A stretch of 64,000 bases of DNA, from positions 130,001-194,000 of the forward strand of contig NMRA01000406.1 in the NCBI GenBank assembly GCA_002633005.1, read 5' to 3'. Positions within the stretch are counted from its first letter, which is position 1, and each line of letters begins with the position of its first letter. The notes beneath the pieces were generated by a model. That model was not told where the DNA came from, made no database searches, and worked only from the letters and a program-made list of their open reading frames with translations. The DNA comes from Phoronis australis (Eukaryota > Phoronida > Phoronidae). A program made the position numbers and the translations under genes. Positions 26,201 to 41,200 of this stretch are shown in pieces.

Positions 26201-29200
26201 CTGCTGCCTTGGAGTGTATGTACACAGTATCACTATCAGATGGCGTTGTTTTACTCAACATGGCTGCTGTCTTCTTGCCATCAGGCTGCATTGACAGACC
26301 AACCTCGGTGGCAAAACTGATCCCAATGTTTTCAGAAGCCACTGGCATCTCTTTTTTGAAGCCACCACTACCGTTGTCATCGTGATCTTCCATCAGCCAG
26401 GACGGCACAGGAATCTTTCTTCCAATGCTCACAGGTTTCTTCACTTGTTTATCTTCTTCAGGAGAGCTATACTGAAACGTCACAGAATCAGGTGCTGGGC
26501 TCTTTGGTAAAGGAGGTGCACTTTCATCTCCATCTTGTAAATCGGAGACATCGTCAGCGCTATCAGCACCATCTTGAATGGAACTTGGAAGAAAATAAGA
26601 ATCATCGTCATTACTGTGGTTGATGTGCTGGTGCTTGAGTATGGAAGGAGGTGCTGATTTCGGAAGAGCCGGGGGTGCAGATCCAGGAAGTGGGGGTGCT
26701 ACACTATCACTGTCTGATTCGGAGTCCATTTCATCAATGTCATTGACTGCAGTAACAAACTGAACCATGGGCGATTTTCTGTTTTTGCCTCCTGGTGGCA
26801 TTTGTTCTATGCTGTCCCAAAGACTGGCATTGAAGTTAATGTTTGTTGTGGGCTTGCGCTCCTCCACTGCCTGCCAGAGGGCGCTCTCTTTTGGTGGAAG
26901 ACCAGAGTCACATGGTGAGGTTGAGGGCTGGTTGGAAGACACATTAGTTTTGAGTGATCCTGAGGAGCTTGGGGACTGAAAGGAAACAAACAATATGATT
27001 AGAGTTGCAGAGCTAGAGTTAAAGTCGAAAAACATATTTATTTTGTGGTCGCATTTTTAAAAAGAATTGAGTCTGCTGTGTGGAATTTTTTGTTGCTCCC
27101 TTTTTAAAACAAGAGTAGCACAACACGTAAAAATGTGCCCATGACTGTACTGCGATTGGTGTTCTTTTAGGGGTGTTTATTAGTATCATAAAAATGGTCA
27201 CTAGGTGGTGCAGAATGTGTTGAACCCATCTGGAAACGGGAAGGTGTCATCACCTCCTTGACAGAAGCCTATTCGCTCATTTTATTTCATGAAAATCCAT
27301 CTAGGAACTCCAAAGATACTGAGGTAAACATAAAAAATTAAAATTGCCACTCTAAGGTGGCACAGTGATAGTTGGATCCTCTCGAAAGAAGTCATCATTT
27401 GTGGTCACATTCACAGGAATAAACTTGCCAAAGTATAAAGTTCCTGCAAAGAGTTAAAGAGATACACTGTCGTAGATACAAAAAAACAAAATTGCTGCAA
27501 GGGGTTGTTGAATCTTGGAAGTTGTTTTCATTCACCAAAATGTTCTTTTGCAATATTTTTGAGCCCAGACATCGAAAAATAGACACATGATAGCCTGCCA
27601 GTTATGGATCACAGCATTGTTAGCCAACCATAGCTTATGATTGCTCTTTGACATTGCGAGTCAATCTACATAATTCCTCAAGATTGTGGAAAAAATAGCC
27701 CAGCTTCACGGGACCCCACCATACCCGTCTTCAACTTTGGAAGAGAGCACACAAGGCCAGTAATTGGTTCTCAAAATTGCGATGAAAGACAGATTGTTTT
27801 ATACACGTATTGTGGCACATAATGAAAGCCTTGGAACGCATCATTTCCGACAACGTGACAGCAGATTAACCCCCTTGTAGAATGCAATGCAAAATGTTGC
27901 CAGAACGAATACAACAGCAAGCATGACTTAAAATTAATTTAAGTTTGCTTCCACATTTGAAAGCACGCCTTTGCCATTTTGCAACGTCTAGGGTAGCACC
28001 CTGACAGGGTTGTTGCACTGATGGGGAAGACGTTAAAAACCACCAGAGTGTGATGCAAAGACAGATCATGACCAGAGCCGAGCGGGGGTAAAGTAATTCA
28101 TTATACAGGACAGAAATATGCATCCCTTAAGTTGAAAAAGTCGCAACAATTGTTACGGTATTTTGACCTGACATGATGGATATCCCATTTAAATCATGGT
28201 GCATCACCATTTGAGTGGTTAAACCACACTCTGTGGACTCTTTTGAGCACTGCCCAGTGCATCATTTACAGGTAATCATTCCTAATAAATCATGCCGCTG
28301 ACCAAAGTATCAAAAGCAAAAAAGACCTTGGCTGAAATGAATGCGGGTGAGCACCTTTTTCATTTAGTCAGTGAGCCCAAGTCTTGAAATGAGTTGGGGT
28401 ACTGACTGAAACCAGCAATGATTTTTTGGCCAAATAACGGGCTTGATATACATGAACACACTGTTTGCAAGTACTTGTTATGACCAAACATCTTACAGCT
28501 GTTGGGCCACTTACAACGCATACGCCAGCCCAGATAACAAGATTTCAGTTCTTCAGTCTCAGCTATTGAGATAGAGAAAAGATAATTTTTAACCCATAAA
28601 GCATTTTATGAGATAAATAATGAAATGTCATTAGCTAGTACGAACCTGAGATTCAATTCTGTCACCAAAAAGTGGTACATGCATTTCAGAGCGTGGAACT
28701 CTCACCTGTGAAATAATAGGCTGGCGTGAAGTGAAACAAGAAAGCTTGACTTAAACCTTAACACACCAACAGTGACACAAAACAATACAAAAGTGTTCTC
28801 ACAGGGGTCAAGGGTCAGGGGCTAGTGTTCTTAAGGGCGCAGTTTTTCTGTTGTAAATCAACAGTGCGGCCGTCCTCAATAAAGTGGATACATGGAAAAT
28901 ACCCGTTTGTCCTCGTTGCTTTAAGTTTGTGGGTGTATCTGTCACTATTGCCTTATTAGAAACACATAAAACGATAGATTACACCATTCAACAATACCTT
29001 GATTACCGGCTAGTCCATGGGAAATAGATGGCTGGTAAACAGAGCAGAGGAGAACAGAAACATTGAAATACAAGCTTAATGCTATTTGGTCATGAACAGA
29101 GATCTATACATTAGTTTCTGTCTTAAAAAATCGTTGAAATGGTGAAGTGTTTAATTCACTAATAAGACAAATTTCATTTTTCAATTTTGCACAAAAACAA

Positions 29201-32200
29201 TTGTTAAAATTCCCATTTTTCAAGCTTACATATAATTGCAGATGGCCAAATTTTCCATATGTTGTTTGTTGATAGCTGCATGGTGTAAATATGTAACTTA
29301 TGAAGTAAAATCTTGTCATGAAATCATTTTTGTAGAGAAATTACAAATTAGTAAAATTCTACCTTTTCACCAAATTGTGTCCCAAATTGAAGGGTATCTA
29401 CCATCATAACAATTATAGATGTCGCTTAAATATCAATCAATTGGCATGGTAACAAAAAAGAAATACCAAAATGCAACAGTAAGAGAATCATGTTACCTGC
29501 ATGACAGTCTCTTCCTCAACTGAAGGGGGCCCACCATCTGTGTTGTCTGCTAATGGCGTCTCATCTGAGTGTTGTTGTAATAACTCGGCAAACTCATTGA
29601 TGGCGCTAGTGTACTTGGTAGACTTGAACGTGGATGCTGAAAATCAAAAGTTCATTAATCCCTCATGGAGTCTATTGGAAATAAAATCTTACAATGTTCA
29701 TGATTGGTAATGATCTAGCAAGCTGTTTCTCAGTCAAAGTCAATATGTTTACCATCCACAGATGTACTCAAGTTATCTATTCAGAGCTGTGTTCCCAGAT
29801 AATACCTCATTAATGAAATTCAATGGTAAAACAATGTGGTCATTAGTATGTAAACTATAATTCCAAATGTAACCTTTTATTCAAAACAAGTTAACAAACT
29901 AAAAATCAGACAACTGAATTATCTAAAATTGTACGTCTTATTCCTATCCTGAAAGAAAGAAGAACTGACAAGAACTAAGAAGGTTTTGTTTAAAAATGAG
30001 CTCTAAACATTTCAAGACCAAAATAAATCTATTTGCCGCTTTATATAACTACGCTACATTCAGTGTAAGTGAGAACACTACTGCCACCTATGGTGTAATT
30101 AAATACAGCAGAAGCAGTAGTACAGACTCAATCACTGATTCAGGACCCTGAGTGATATGTGACCTTCATTTTCATTTTGTTTTTGTTATGCAACATACAC
30201 AGTTCCACGTTCTTCTGATATTACTGTCATGTAAAGCATCTTACAATCTTTTAAATCGTTTTGTTTAAATTCTTCTTAAATAACAAACATAAGCTAACAG
30301 AGCATTAATCTTCAATGATCACACACCTGGCCCTGCAATCAATAGACAGCAGCTGGCGGAGGGCAGAAAGCCAGCTCACTTAATTAATGAGAAGGGAAGT
30401 TGCATTGCGTAAGGATTCTGCATTGGAACAACTAATTACAGTCTACAAATGAGGGGAAACTGAGTTTGTTAATTATCATAAATGTCTACCAGCTAGCAGA
30501 AATTATTGAAACTTTGCAAACAAATGCAAAAAATAAAAACGTACATTGACTGAGGAATGTATCACGTTGCTAAAAATGTTTATTCAATTAAAAATAGATC
30601 CAGTAGCAGGAAACAAAGTGAAAGATCATCTCACTGCATGCATTCAAGAAGTTGTCTTTCTTATATTGCGAATCTACAGCAGAGTGTACTATAGGAAAGG
30701 TGGCCTATTGAAATGAAAATTGGCACCTAAAGATTTCATTAAACATTTGACATGGACTTCTCAAAATGTCAGATAAAAATTCTTAAATTGATTTTATTGA
30801 AAATAAGCCATGGATATTTTATGGGCATCTCAAGTATTTGCTTGACTGTTGAAGTAACAATCGGAGCTGATTATTATCTGGTGATGTCTATGCTTAGCAT
30901 GTGACTTAGTAGGTTGGATGCAGAACAAACAATTCTGTGATGTCACAACACACACAATTCCTCACTTATTATTTGGTGAAAACTACATAAACTATTGTGC
31001 AATACTGATGCTATAAACATATCCTAATTAGAATCAGAAGGGAATATCAAATAATGCTTTATATGTCAATCAAGACAACAACCTCAGTTTCATTGGAATA
31101 CAAAATCATGTTACAATACAATAAAAAAAAACAAGTGCAAATTGGACTTTAAAAACAATTATTGCAAAAGCTTCATTTAGCGCCACCTTTGAAAACAACT
31201 GTTTTGGTTCCTATGTAGAACCCTTTATTTTGACATTCTAAAACGGCGAGTCAGCATTTCTACTTACATAGGATAAATCATGAACTAATGCTTACTGGAT
31301 CAATCAAAGTTTGTAGTTTGCATAAGGATGTAATTCAATATACAACTCTTTAACATTGTGAGTGCACTAATCTTAAACTTGTCCTAATTTCTAATAATGG
31401 TGAGCAAGGCATGATTAGTTGGCAAGGACAAAACACAATTTGATTTATGAACTGACATTTCGACACTTTGTTGAACATTGGAAGGAACAGCAGTGACAAT
31501 TTGACAGTCGCAAAGAATTCATAAAAAATGTTGAGAAATATCCTACTGCATTAGAATCACACAAGAATGCAGAACCTGTCCACCAATTAACCCAGTGCCA
31601 TGTAGCCATCAGGCACATTTGATCACTTTGACTTGTCACCTAAATAGAGTTATATAGCTGCGCATAAATAACTCATATTGCAAGTTAACAAACAAAGAGG
31701 ACTCACCAGATGTTCCTTTGTTGCCTGTTGCTTGTGTGGACGGAGACAGAGTGTGTAGAGGGGAGCACTGTGTAGCCTGCAAACACAGTAGAGATCAATA
31801 GGGAAATAAGGAGCAGTGATAACATGTGTCAAGTAAATAGATGGCACTGCTGAGGGAGCAAGCTGTGGTGAAATGTAGGGGAATTGCCAACAGGTGGAGC
31901 ATAGATATGATGGTGTCTGGGATACTGTGGTATTCCCAAAAGTACATCCACAATTTGGTTGATATGAATTCATGTCAGGCTTACAACAAAAGATCATCAG
32001 TCTGATTATCATTCATAGCATCAGTCATGGATCTGGAAAACCTCTTTTGATCATTTATCATTCCTCAGTGACAGGAAATCAAATAAATTATCAAGACTGA
32101 CAATAAGCATTGCATGGAAATTATATCTACCCATGATATTGAATAATTCAGTTTCACAGAGGTCAATGTTGGTTTTTCGACCTCAAAAACGTCATTATCA

Positions 32201-35200
32201 TATTTGTTTTATTACAGGATTACAGCTGCTAAGTAATACACAGAAGGAGGCTATGTTTGGACTTTATATTGATCACTCGTTTGGTCAATCAGCTACCATT
32301 GTTTTACCCAAAACACTGTAAAGAGATGCGATTATATTTTGGGAAAGAGGTCATGTCTTGCAGTCATACAATCAACAATCAATGTGATAGCAAGCTGCGT
32401 GTGAGCATACTCAGAGACAGGGCTTGGAACGAACAATGACAAAAAAGAGAACAATTTTCCAGGTGATGTATCGTTCTGCAAATAAATAGGCTTGTGTGAT
32501 AGAAAAATATTTTGTGTTACAAAATTTAACTGAAATAAACGTTTTTCACATAAATGAAGTCAAAATAATGATAAAAAAAGAGGAAATTGGAGATCAAATA
32601 AAAGGAAATCGAAACCAAAAAAGAGAAAATCCTCTTATAAAAGGATAATTCCAAGCCCTGCACAGAGCAGGCGCTTTTAAAAGTCCACACAACTGTCGTA
32701 TATTGAAAGCTAGTGAATATTTTCGCCTTTGAAAACATCTTTTATACAACAATGTGATGGTGGGAAGAGTGATACAGGTGTGCATTCACCTGCTTGTTTA
32801 TATTTCATGCTTATTTAAAAACAAATGTGATGACATAAAAAACTTCGGTGATGTACTAGCAGTGCAGTGGTAAAGTACTAGCCAGCAAACGAGAAGGATC
32901 AAACGACAATGAAATCTGCATAAATTAACAAAAATTTTTTAAAAGGAATTAAACCTCGTTACCATAGCAGTATTCAATACGAAGGTATGAGCAGTCAATA
33001 TGGTGAATTATTGAGTTTTTAACTTCATAGTCTGTCCAAATCATAAAATAAAATGTTAATTCTTACCAACCCCTTATATCATATCATACCATTCACATGA
33101 ATTCACAGAAAATATTTATCATAAATTATGATTAACCAGAATTAGCAGCATAAGAGCAATAGTAGCAACAAAACCATGCAACAAGATGGGAAATAGGTCA
33201 CATGGAAAGATACGAAGTAGGTCAAACAAACATAGTGGGTGCGAGAGGAGGACTACACGTTTCTTACGACAAGACAAAAATCAATACAAGATCAACAAAT
33301 GACAGTGTACAGTAGCCGTGACTGAACTCCAAGATATCATAAAAAAAATATTTAAATTGACAGTTGGCAGCTGAACTTGAATCAAGTTTATTGATCATAT
33401 GTAGATGGTCAGGACAGATGTGGCCTAATCTGTTAAGTAAAGGACTTATGTTGTGACATACACATGACAACAACATATACCATCAATGACGTATAAATAA
33501 AGGAAAGTCAATTAATTAAGACATCTCAGACTGCTCTGAACAGATATGGACCCATAGCTTTATATTAATAAGTCAAATTTATGAAGACTACTGTCTCCAT
33601 CCACCAACCAAACCAGCTGCTGAACCAACACCAATTTTAATCAAATGCTTTCCACATATTACAAAATATTTAAGTGTGAAGATCCATTAGATAAAACACA
33701 ACATAAAGCATCTTAAAGAAGCAACAGAATGTCTAATATGTTAGATTTTTACCTTCACAATCATTGCTGAGAAAATTCAACCAGAAGGCATTAGAACAGA
33801 ACATACAAGTGTGCATGCCACGCGGTGAATTCCTCAATGGTTCAGAAGTGAATTTCTTGATAACCAAGAATATCTTAAATCTGAACAAAGTTTATCAGAA
33901 AAAGTAAACAATGTTCTTTAATTTACACTAAAATCACGACCAGATAAGATAAAAGTCTTCAAGTAGCCCACAATCAAATGTGGTGCCATCTATTGAGACA
34001 ATAACACACCACACAAACAAAGACATGCAGTCGCAAGAAACTTGTGTCCAAAAGAGGATTGCAGGAAATTTAACATTTGATTGTACAAACTGCTCTCGAA
34101 TCACAGAACTCACCTGGCAGTATGTCTAATGCATGCAAAGGAGATATGAAAATGACATTTGAAATATAATTACAAAAAGTTAATATATTCAGTTATGAGT
34201 AAAACTGTTCTTACTTTGTAGCTACACACCAAGAACATGCGACTAATGAACATCGGTAAAACATTTGCAATGATTGTGTATAGATTTCCTTTTCTACTCA
34301 CCTCTAACTGGCGTCGCAATTCCTGAAGTTGAATTTTTTGTTGTTCATAGTTGACTTTTAGCGTGGCCTTTTCCTACAACACACAGCAGATGTCAGCACC
34401 TGTCTTTGACAGCAATTTTGATCTGTCATACTTAGTACTTATATCAAACAAAGTAAACATTAGAGTTTCACTACCACACCATTGTTGTTATCTTAATCCA
34501 CTTGGACCGTGTTTGCACTTTAAACTTGAGCATTCAAAGTAGCAAAAAGCACGATAAAACACATTGTTTACAATAACATGTGCCTTAATGATGGCAAGGT
34601 CAAGATATGTTTCCTACAAACACCAAGCTCTTCCCGACAGTGGAAGCACACAAGTAATGAAGCACAAACTCAAATTATTTCGACTTAACAAACAGAAAAC
34701 CAAATTTGAAGACACAGTACCAATTTGAAAAATTGTGAAGCTTTTAAAATGGCTATGTATTGACAGTGAATGGCTATAGATATTGCAATGACAGTGAATG
34801 GCTAAATTATCTTGACACTGAACGTGCCAATTTTAAAATGTGCAGTGTGAGACTCCAATGACTCATCGCCTAAAGTAAGAATAAAAAACAATTATGTTAT
34901 ACCAAAACCATGTTTTACATTAAAATAAGAATCAAAAGCACGAGTATTTCACTTCAATGCCACTTGAACTAAAAAAAAGAATCAGATTCATTTAACAAAT
35001 TAAACCAAAATCTGTCAGAACTTCTATGTTTCTCTAATCCAGAACAGATTAAACATATTCAAAAATACTCTGAGTGACAAAAGTCCTGTAATCTAACGAA
35101 CAAATAATCACCCAACAAAAGCTTCATGGTTCAGATCATAATGTTTGTGACCTTGACATTAATCAACAAGACACACAATAAATGTAATGCCAGTGTGTAA

Positions 35201-38200
35201 AGTGTGACATGCAACACAAGCAGTGGAAACTGAAAACACACAAGAGACACCTGTTGGGTATAGTCTAGAGTACGAGCCAAAATATCTTTCTCCTGTAAAA
35301 AGGTTAACAATAATATTCAAAGAAAAAAAACATGATCCTCATACCATATCTGTTCTATAAATATAGTTGGGAGAAATGGCATAACTAAATAAACATCTTG
35401 CAGAAAACTTGTTGGTGTACATCTAAACTTAGCAAAGAAGGATATTGAAGAACAAGCTCTATCAAACACTTCACAAAATAGATTTAGTAATTTCAAGGAA
35501 TGCTCATGATAGGCATAAGAATTACCAACTGCCACAACCCTGTGGAACTAAATTTACCCATTTCACTGGACACTGCAATTTACCTTTAAGATTAAGTTGT
35601 GTTTGTTTAGCTGGTTCTTGAGTTCTGCGATCTCCCATTCGTGTCCACACACACTTAATCCCTGGCGTAACTTCCTGATGGTTTCCTGTAAGTTGACCTC
35701 GGACTTCTCAAGTCTCTCAATGTGCTGTTCATGTTCTCTCAGCAAATCAATCTGCATGGAATGAATTAAACATAGATATGTTTGTTACTACAAGGTTATA
35801 ACTAGGAATGAACTAGACATAGACGTGTCTGTTGCCAAGAGATTAAAACAAGAGAAACACGAAGCACTGAAATGTATCCACGACTGCACCACAAATGGTA
35901 TGCTTCTAAGGATATTCAAGAGTACCATTAGATGACACAGAATTGTCATACCCGTCTGCAAAGTGGAATATGTCACCATCTCCTGAATAGGACAATATTT
36001 GCCATGTATCATGAAAATCCATCAAGGAACTCCGAAAATACAGGGAAAAAAGAAACTGCCAATAAGAGACACTGCGGTAGGCAGATCTGTCCCTCTGTGA
36101 TAAAGTTAATGGAATACACTTGCCAAATTTACAAAAGATCTCATAAGGGTCTAGGAGATACCGTGGCAGATGCAAAAAATACCACTACATAGCACCACAA
36201 CAGTTGAACTAATCTTAGAATCCATTGCAGTTGTACTCTTGTCAGTGAGAACACACCTGCCAATTTTCATGATCCTCTGGTTAGGTGGATACAGAGGCAG
36301 ACGACAAGAAACAGAGTAAAAAACGATAAAAAGGGAAAGGTGCAGTTGTCATAATAGAAACTTGTTTGCCAAAGTTCATAAAAGCGTTAAGAAACTCTGA
36401 AGATACAGAGGCAAATGTAAAAACTAAAACTGGCAGTAGGAGGCACAATGGTAGTCAGAGCTGTCCAAAAAATTTGTGGGCAGCCGTTGCCATATTCATT
36501 GGAAAACACTTGGAAACTTTCACAAAGATCCTGCAAAGGATTCAGAAGCTACCGCCGTGACTGCAAGACAATCACCACTAAAGGGCATCACAGTTGTCAG
36601 ACCGTCCAAAAATCAACGTTAGCTATGGTCAGGAACACAAAGACCTAATGAAACTAAGTATAGGCTAGCTCTGTTGCGAGGATGTGAAAATTGCATTCAT
36701 GCATTAGAACAGTGCAACTGCAAATGATCTGCAGTTTTACAAAATGGAAATAACAAGATTCATTACAACTGCTCATACCCTAGGCTTTAAAGAAGTTAAA
36801 CTACAGCAATATTATTTGAATTTTCTGTTGAGGATATTTGAAATGTTACTTAAAAGTACGCCGAAAACCAGACTGAAAATTTCAATATCGGCCTTTAAAT
36901 TGCACTGTCTGTGTTACTGTGTTGAAAAGGGTGCTGAATAAGCAGACAAACAGTACCTACCTGAGCATGAAGGGCGGACAGCTCAGCCCTTGGCACCAAT
37001 GCTAGATCATCCCTGTTACAGAACTCATACAGAGACAGTCGCTCTGCTAGCCCCTTACTGTGCTGTTCCAAGTAAGACACTTTACTGCTGGTATCCTTGA
37101 CCTGTCTGTGTAGAAGTTTGTTCTCATTCTCTAGCTCAGTCTGTGTAAGAGCCTGCAACAACAGCATATTTACATGAATGTTGGATTTCTTCTGATGTGC
37201 ATTAGAGCTAAATTCTCATTATCTAATAGTTATATCTTGTCAGAGCTTGCCATGAAAGTCTGCATGAAGAATGCATTTGCAGTACACTTGAAGTGAAGAG
37301 CTCACCACCTGCTCATACGGCATTAAACATCAGTTGCAAAGATCTGTGATTTGTCTGCAACATGACTGTCGTGACCATCTGCAAAGTACTTTCAAGAGCC
37401 TGACAGTTCTCTGGTGTCAACATACCAATTATGGGTTGGCAAATGTAAAAGCACAATCCGAGTGTCACACTCTACCTTTAAATCATCCAGGGCTAAATCA
37501 TAGAAAGACTCACCTTATTCTCCACCATGAAAGCCGATGCCTCAAGCTCCTGTATACGCAGCTTTAGTTTATGCTCGTTGCGCTCCAGTGTGGCTATCTT
37601 TTCCTGCAGACGCAGTTCACTTCTCTCAATCTCTTGTGACCGGCTAAGCATGTCATGGTGACCAAATTTCAAATCCTGGATCTCTTTTTGTAGGTCAAAC
37701 TCACTGTTCTCAAGATCTTGTATTTGTTTTTTATAACGAATTTCAGCGTCCAGAAGTCGAGATATTTTGCTCTGCAACTCTGCAATTTTAATTTCATAAT
37801 CAGATAACTCACTTTTCAGCCGGATCTTTTCATTTTCTAGATTGACAATCTTTTTTCCTTGTCTGTCATTTGTTAGTTCCAAATCTGAAATATGTTGCTT
37901 AGCAACCCCCGCAGCAGCATTCATTTTGTTAACCTGGCTACGCAAATTGACTTCAGATGTTTCTTTTACGTGTATTTTCTTCCTAAGCTCAGCCTCCTGT
38001 CCATCAAGCTCAGACAGTTGTCTGTGCATGGCATCAATTCGCTGTTTCAGTGACTCCTTTTCTCGACCTAGCTCTGCGTTTTTCTTCTTCAGACTAAGCT
38101 CGGACAATCGAATTTCTTCAATCTCACTCTCCAGAGAGTTAGTACGGCGTTTCACTGAGTCCTCCTTAAACTTGTACTCCTTAACCTGAGCTTGTAGCGC

Positions 38201-41200
38201 CCTCTCTGAAGCCGCAAGTTCATTGAGTGTTTCTTCAAGTTCGTCTACTCTGTCTTGCAGTGAGTCCACTTGACTGTACAGACTCTCTTCTGTTAATTCA
38301 AACCTGAACAATTAAGAAAACAAGAGTCAGTTGACACAGATGTGCCACATTGATTGAGCAACAATACAGAATATTTATCCTGTTCACATGAATATTTTGT
38401 CAGGATAATGTTCATAGATATTGTCATGTATTACTTTCAAACAAGGTAGAAAATAAATCTGAAACTAAATGAGGCGATCCAAACAAGCAAATACCAAGTG
38501 TCTTCAAACAGAATCAGGACCTGTGACAATGATGCCATAAAACACGAAAAATAAAATTTGAGATCTAGCAACATCTACACTCCAGACAACGAAATTTGAA
38601 GTTTTCCAGTAACAGAGGTGTGAAAAAGGTCATTCATTACTTGTCATCTGTGGATTTTTCAAATAAAAAAGTACAAGGTATCCACCTAAATAAATCAAAT
38701 TCTATTTTCTCATACTAAAAAGATTGTACTGTATATCAATTGCTTTTTGAAGAATGCCATGTGACAATCTTGGAATTTGCGAGTAATTTCGCTACTGTAT
38801 AATACTGCAACCAAACGGCCAAACTATGATGCAACCAAGTGGTTACACTAAGATACTGCAATCGTGTGACTATACTATGATACTGCAGCCATGCAGTAGC
38901 CAGACTAGATTACCTATCTACTTGTTCCTGTAGTATTTTCTCGGCCAACATCAGTTCACGTATTTTGACGTTCAAGTCATGGATGGTACTCTTGTCCTTC
39001 CTGGCTATTTCATGTAGTTCCTCTCTATCATGTTCTAAATCAGAGATCTGTAGGCAAGACACACACAGTTGTTAGTTCCATGTAGTTTCAACACACGATT
39101 CTTGAAAAACACATTTTCATTAAATAAGGGTTTGAAACACTGATGAAATTCGACACTTTCTTACAGAAAGGTGTTTTTAAGCTGGGATCTTGAGCGTAGA
39201 ATCTTTTACGATTTTTTGGTGAATGGCATTGTATTCCACACAATTATTGAACCACCATAGAGTTAAATCAACACGTTGATGTGACATTATCATTTTGCAT
39301 ACCATGAGGAGTGCAAGTCTCATGAATTTTGTAAAAAATAACAGTCCCAATCGTAAATGAACCGACGACCATTCAGTAATAGTACAGCTGACCTGATGCC
39401 GTAGATGTTTCTCCATTTTCTCCATCTCAATCATCTGCTGACGCAGGATGTCTTCAGGCCCGTCCAACATGGCGTCTGTCAGTCGACTCTGCTCCCGTTC
39501 CTGAGTCTCAAGGATTTCAATCTTCCTCTGTAATGCTCGCTCTGTCCGTTCTAGTGTGCCAATACGCTCAACAAGTTCCTCGTAGTGGTACTGCTTCAAC
39601 TCATCCAACTGTAAAGGAAAATGTTTGGGGCATGAAAAACCCTTTGCAAATCAGCATGTCCCTTAGATCAATAAGGAAACAAAAACAGAAACCAGACCTA
39701 ATTCCTTAACGAGTCAAAGTGCAACAGTTCTCAAATTCATTTCAGTAAATAGTTAACTTCACATTAGACAAAACCAATTAATCAATTTAATTCCTCGAAT
39801 AGACTTCATCAAAGTTACGATTGATGTAACACAAAGGAATAATCAACCTCCGTAAGTTCAGTGAACTTTGGTTTTTGACCTCACCTTCTCCTGCAGTAAC
39901 TTCTCCGAGTGTTCCAGCTCCTGAATGCGGGTCAAGTGTTCTTCAACCTTCTCACGATGTGCCTGCTCTAGATCTCTCAGAGCTGACGTACTGAAATCTT
40001 GCACGGTTCCTCCTGACTTTGTGACCTCCGCCAGACGCTGTTGAAGAACTGTCTCTGTGTCTTCAGAAACCTTCAGTTGACTTTGTAGGCGTTTTTCAGA
40101 ACCCTCAAGTTCTAAGATACGTTCCAAAAGTTTGTCAACCTCTGACGATTCTTTACCAGTATCACCAGCATGATCTCGGAATCTAGAAATTATAGAAAAA
40201 GAGCCTGTACTACCGTCACACTCTCTCAAGCAATTTTGACACTTAAAAAACATATCACTAACACAATAATGAAGTGCTTGACAGTCAAGTTGAATCTGGC
40301 ACATAACGATAGGAATGATAGGAAGGATGAAAAATGGGAAGGACAGGGTCGATAAAGAAGCGTCTTAGTTTGACACCTTTACAACTTCCAGTGAATGTCA
40401 GCTTCTGACGCGGACATTATTAACAATACCACAGCCAAACTGTATAGCACGAGGGTCAGACTGTACATTTTCATTGCTGACATGAACCTATTTCAAATGT
40501 TCAAAATCTAATTTTCTAGTGTTTCGTGTGGGTGTTCATCTACAGTGATGTGATGGCAAAGGGGACACAATTCTTGCATTTGTCCAATGACATTCAGTAG
40601 CACGACGTAGAATGAACAAAAATTGTCCACCATTCCAACCACAACCCTGTCCTTCCCATTTCTCATTCGTCTTTTCAATTTTTTGTGTCCTTTCTTCCCA
40701 TCAATAAGTCCTAGCTTCACATTGGATGATAAACCCTAGGACAAGAAGAAAAAAATCGGAGCTAAATGATGGGAGATATTTGAATGAGAATGCCAGTGTT
40801 TCTGAATGGACGCCTGTGAAGACTGAGGATAGCCAAAAGATAAGAAATATAATATGGAGATTTTAAAATTAAAAAAATGAAGAAAATTCAACTACTGCAG
40901 AACACAAGTGACTTGATTTAAAAAAACATCCTTTCAATTCACACAGCCTACAGTAAAATCTTGCCAGTTTCAGACAAAACTAAACGCCAAAGTTGTCTAC
41001 TTTCAGTTTTCAAGTATATCTAACACTGATGAGAATATAAAATAGTAAAAATTATAAAACCGAAACGGTATGTAAACAAGACAGGCAAACTACAGTATTA
41101 CAAAAATACTAACAAGACATAAATCACAACAAGAACAATGCGGAGTGAAGATTATGTACCCATCGTTAGCATCGCATACACTGCAAAAACGAGAGATGAT

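Noticed and set aside
40508-40720. - strand frame with a C-x2-C..HH pattern (ELCPLCHHITVDEH)
   Set aside because: It lies in the 300-bp segment absent from the other allele and does not fit the phases of exons 9 and 10.
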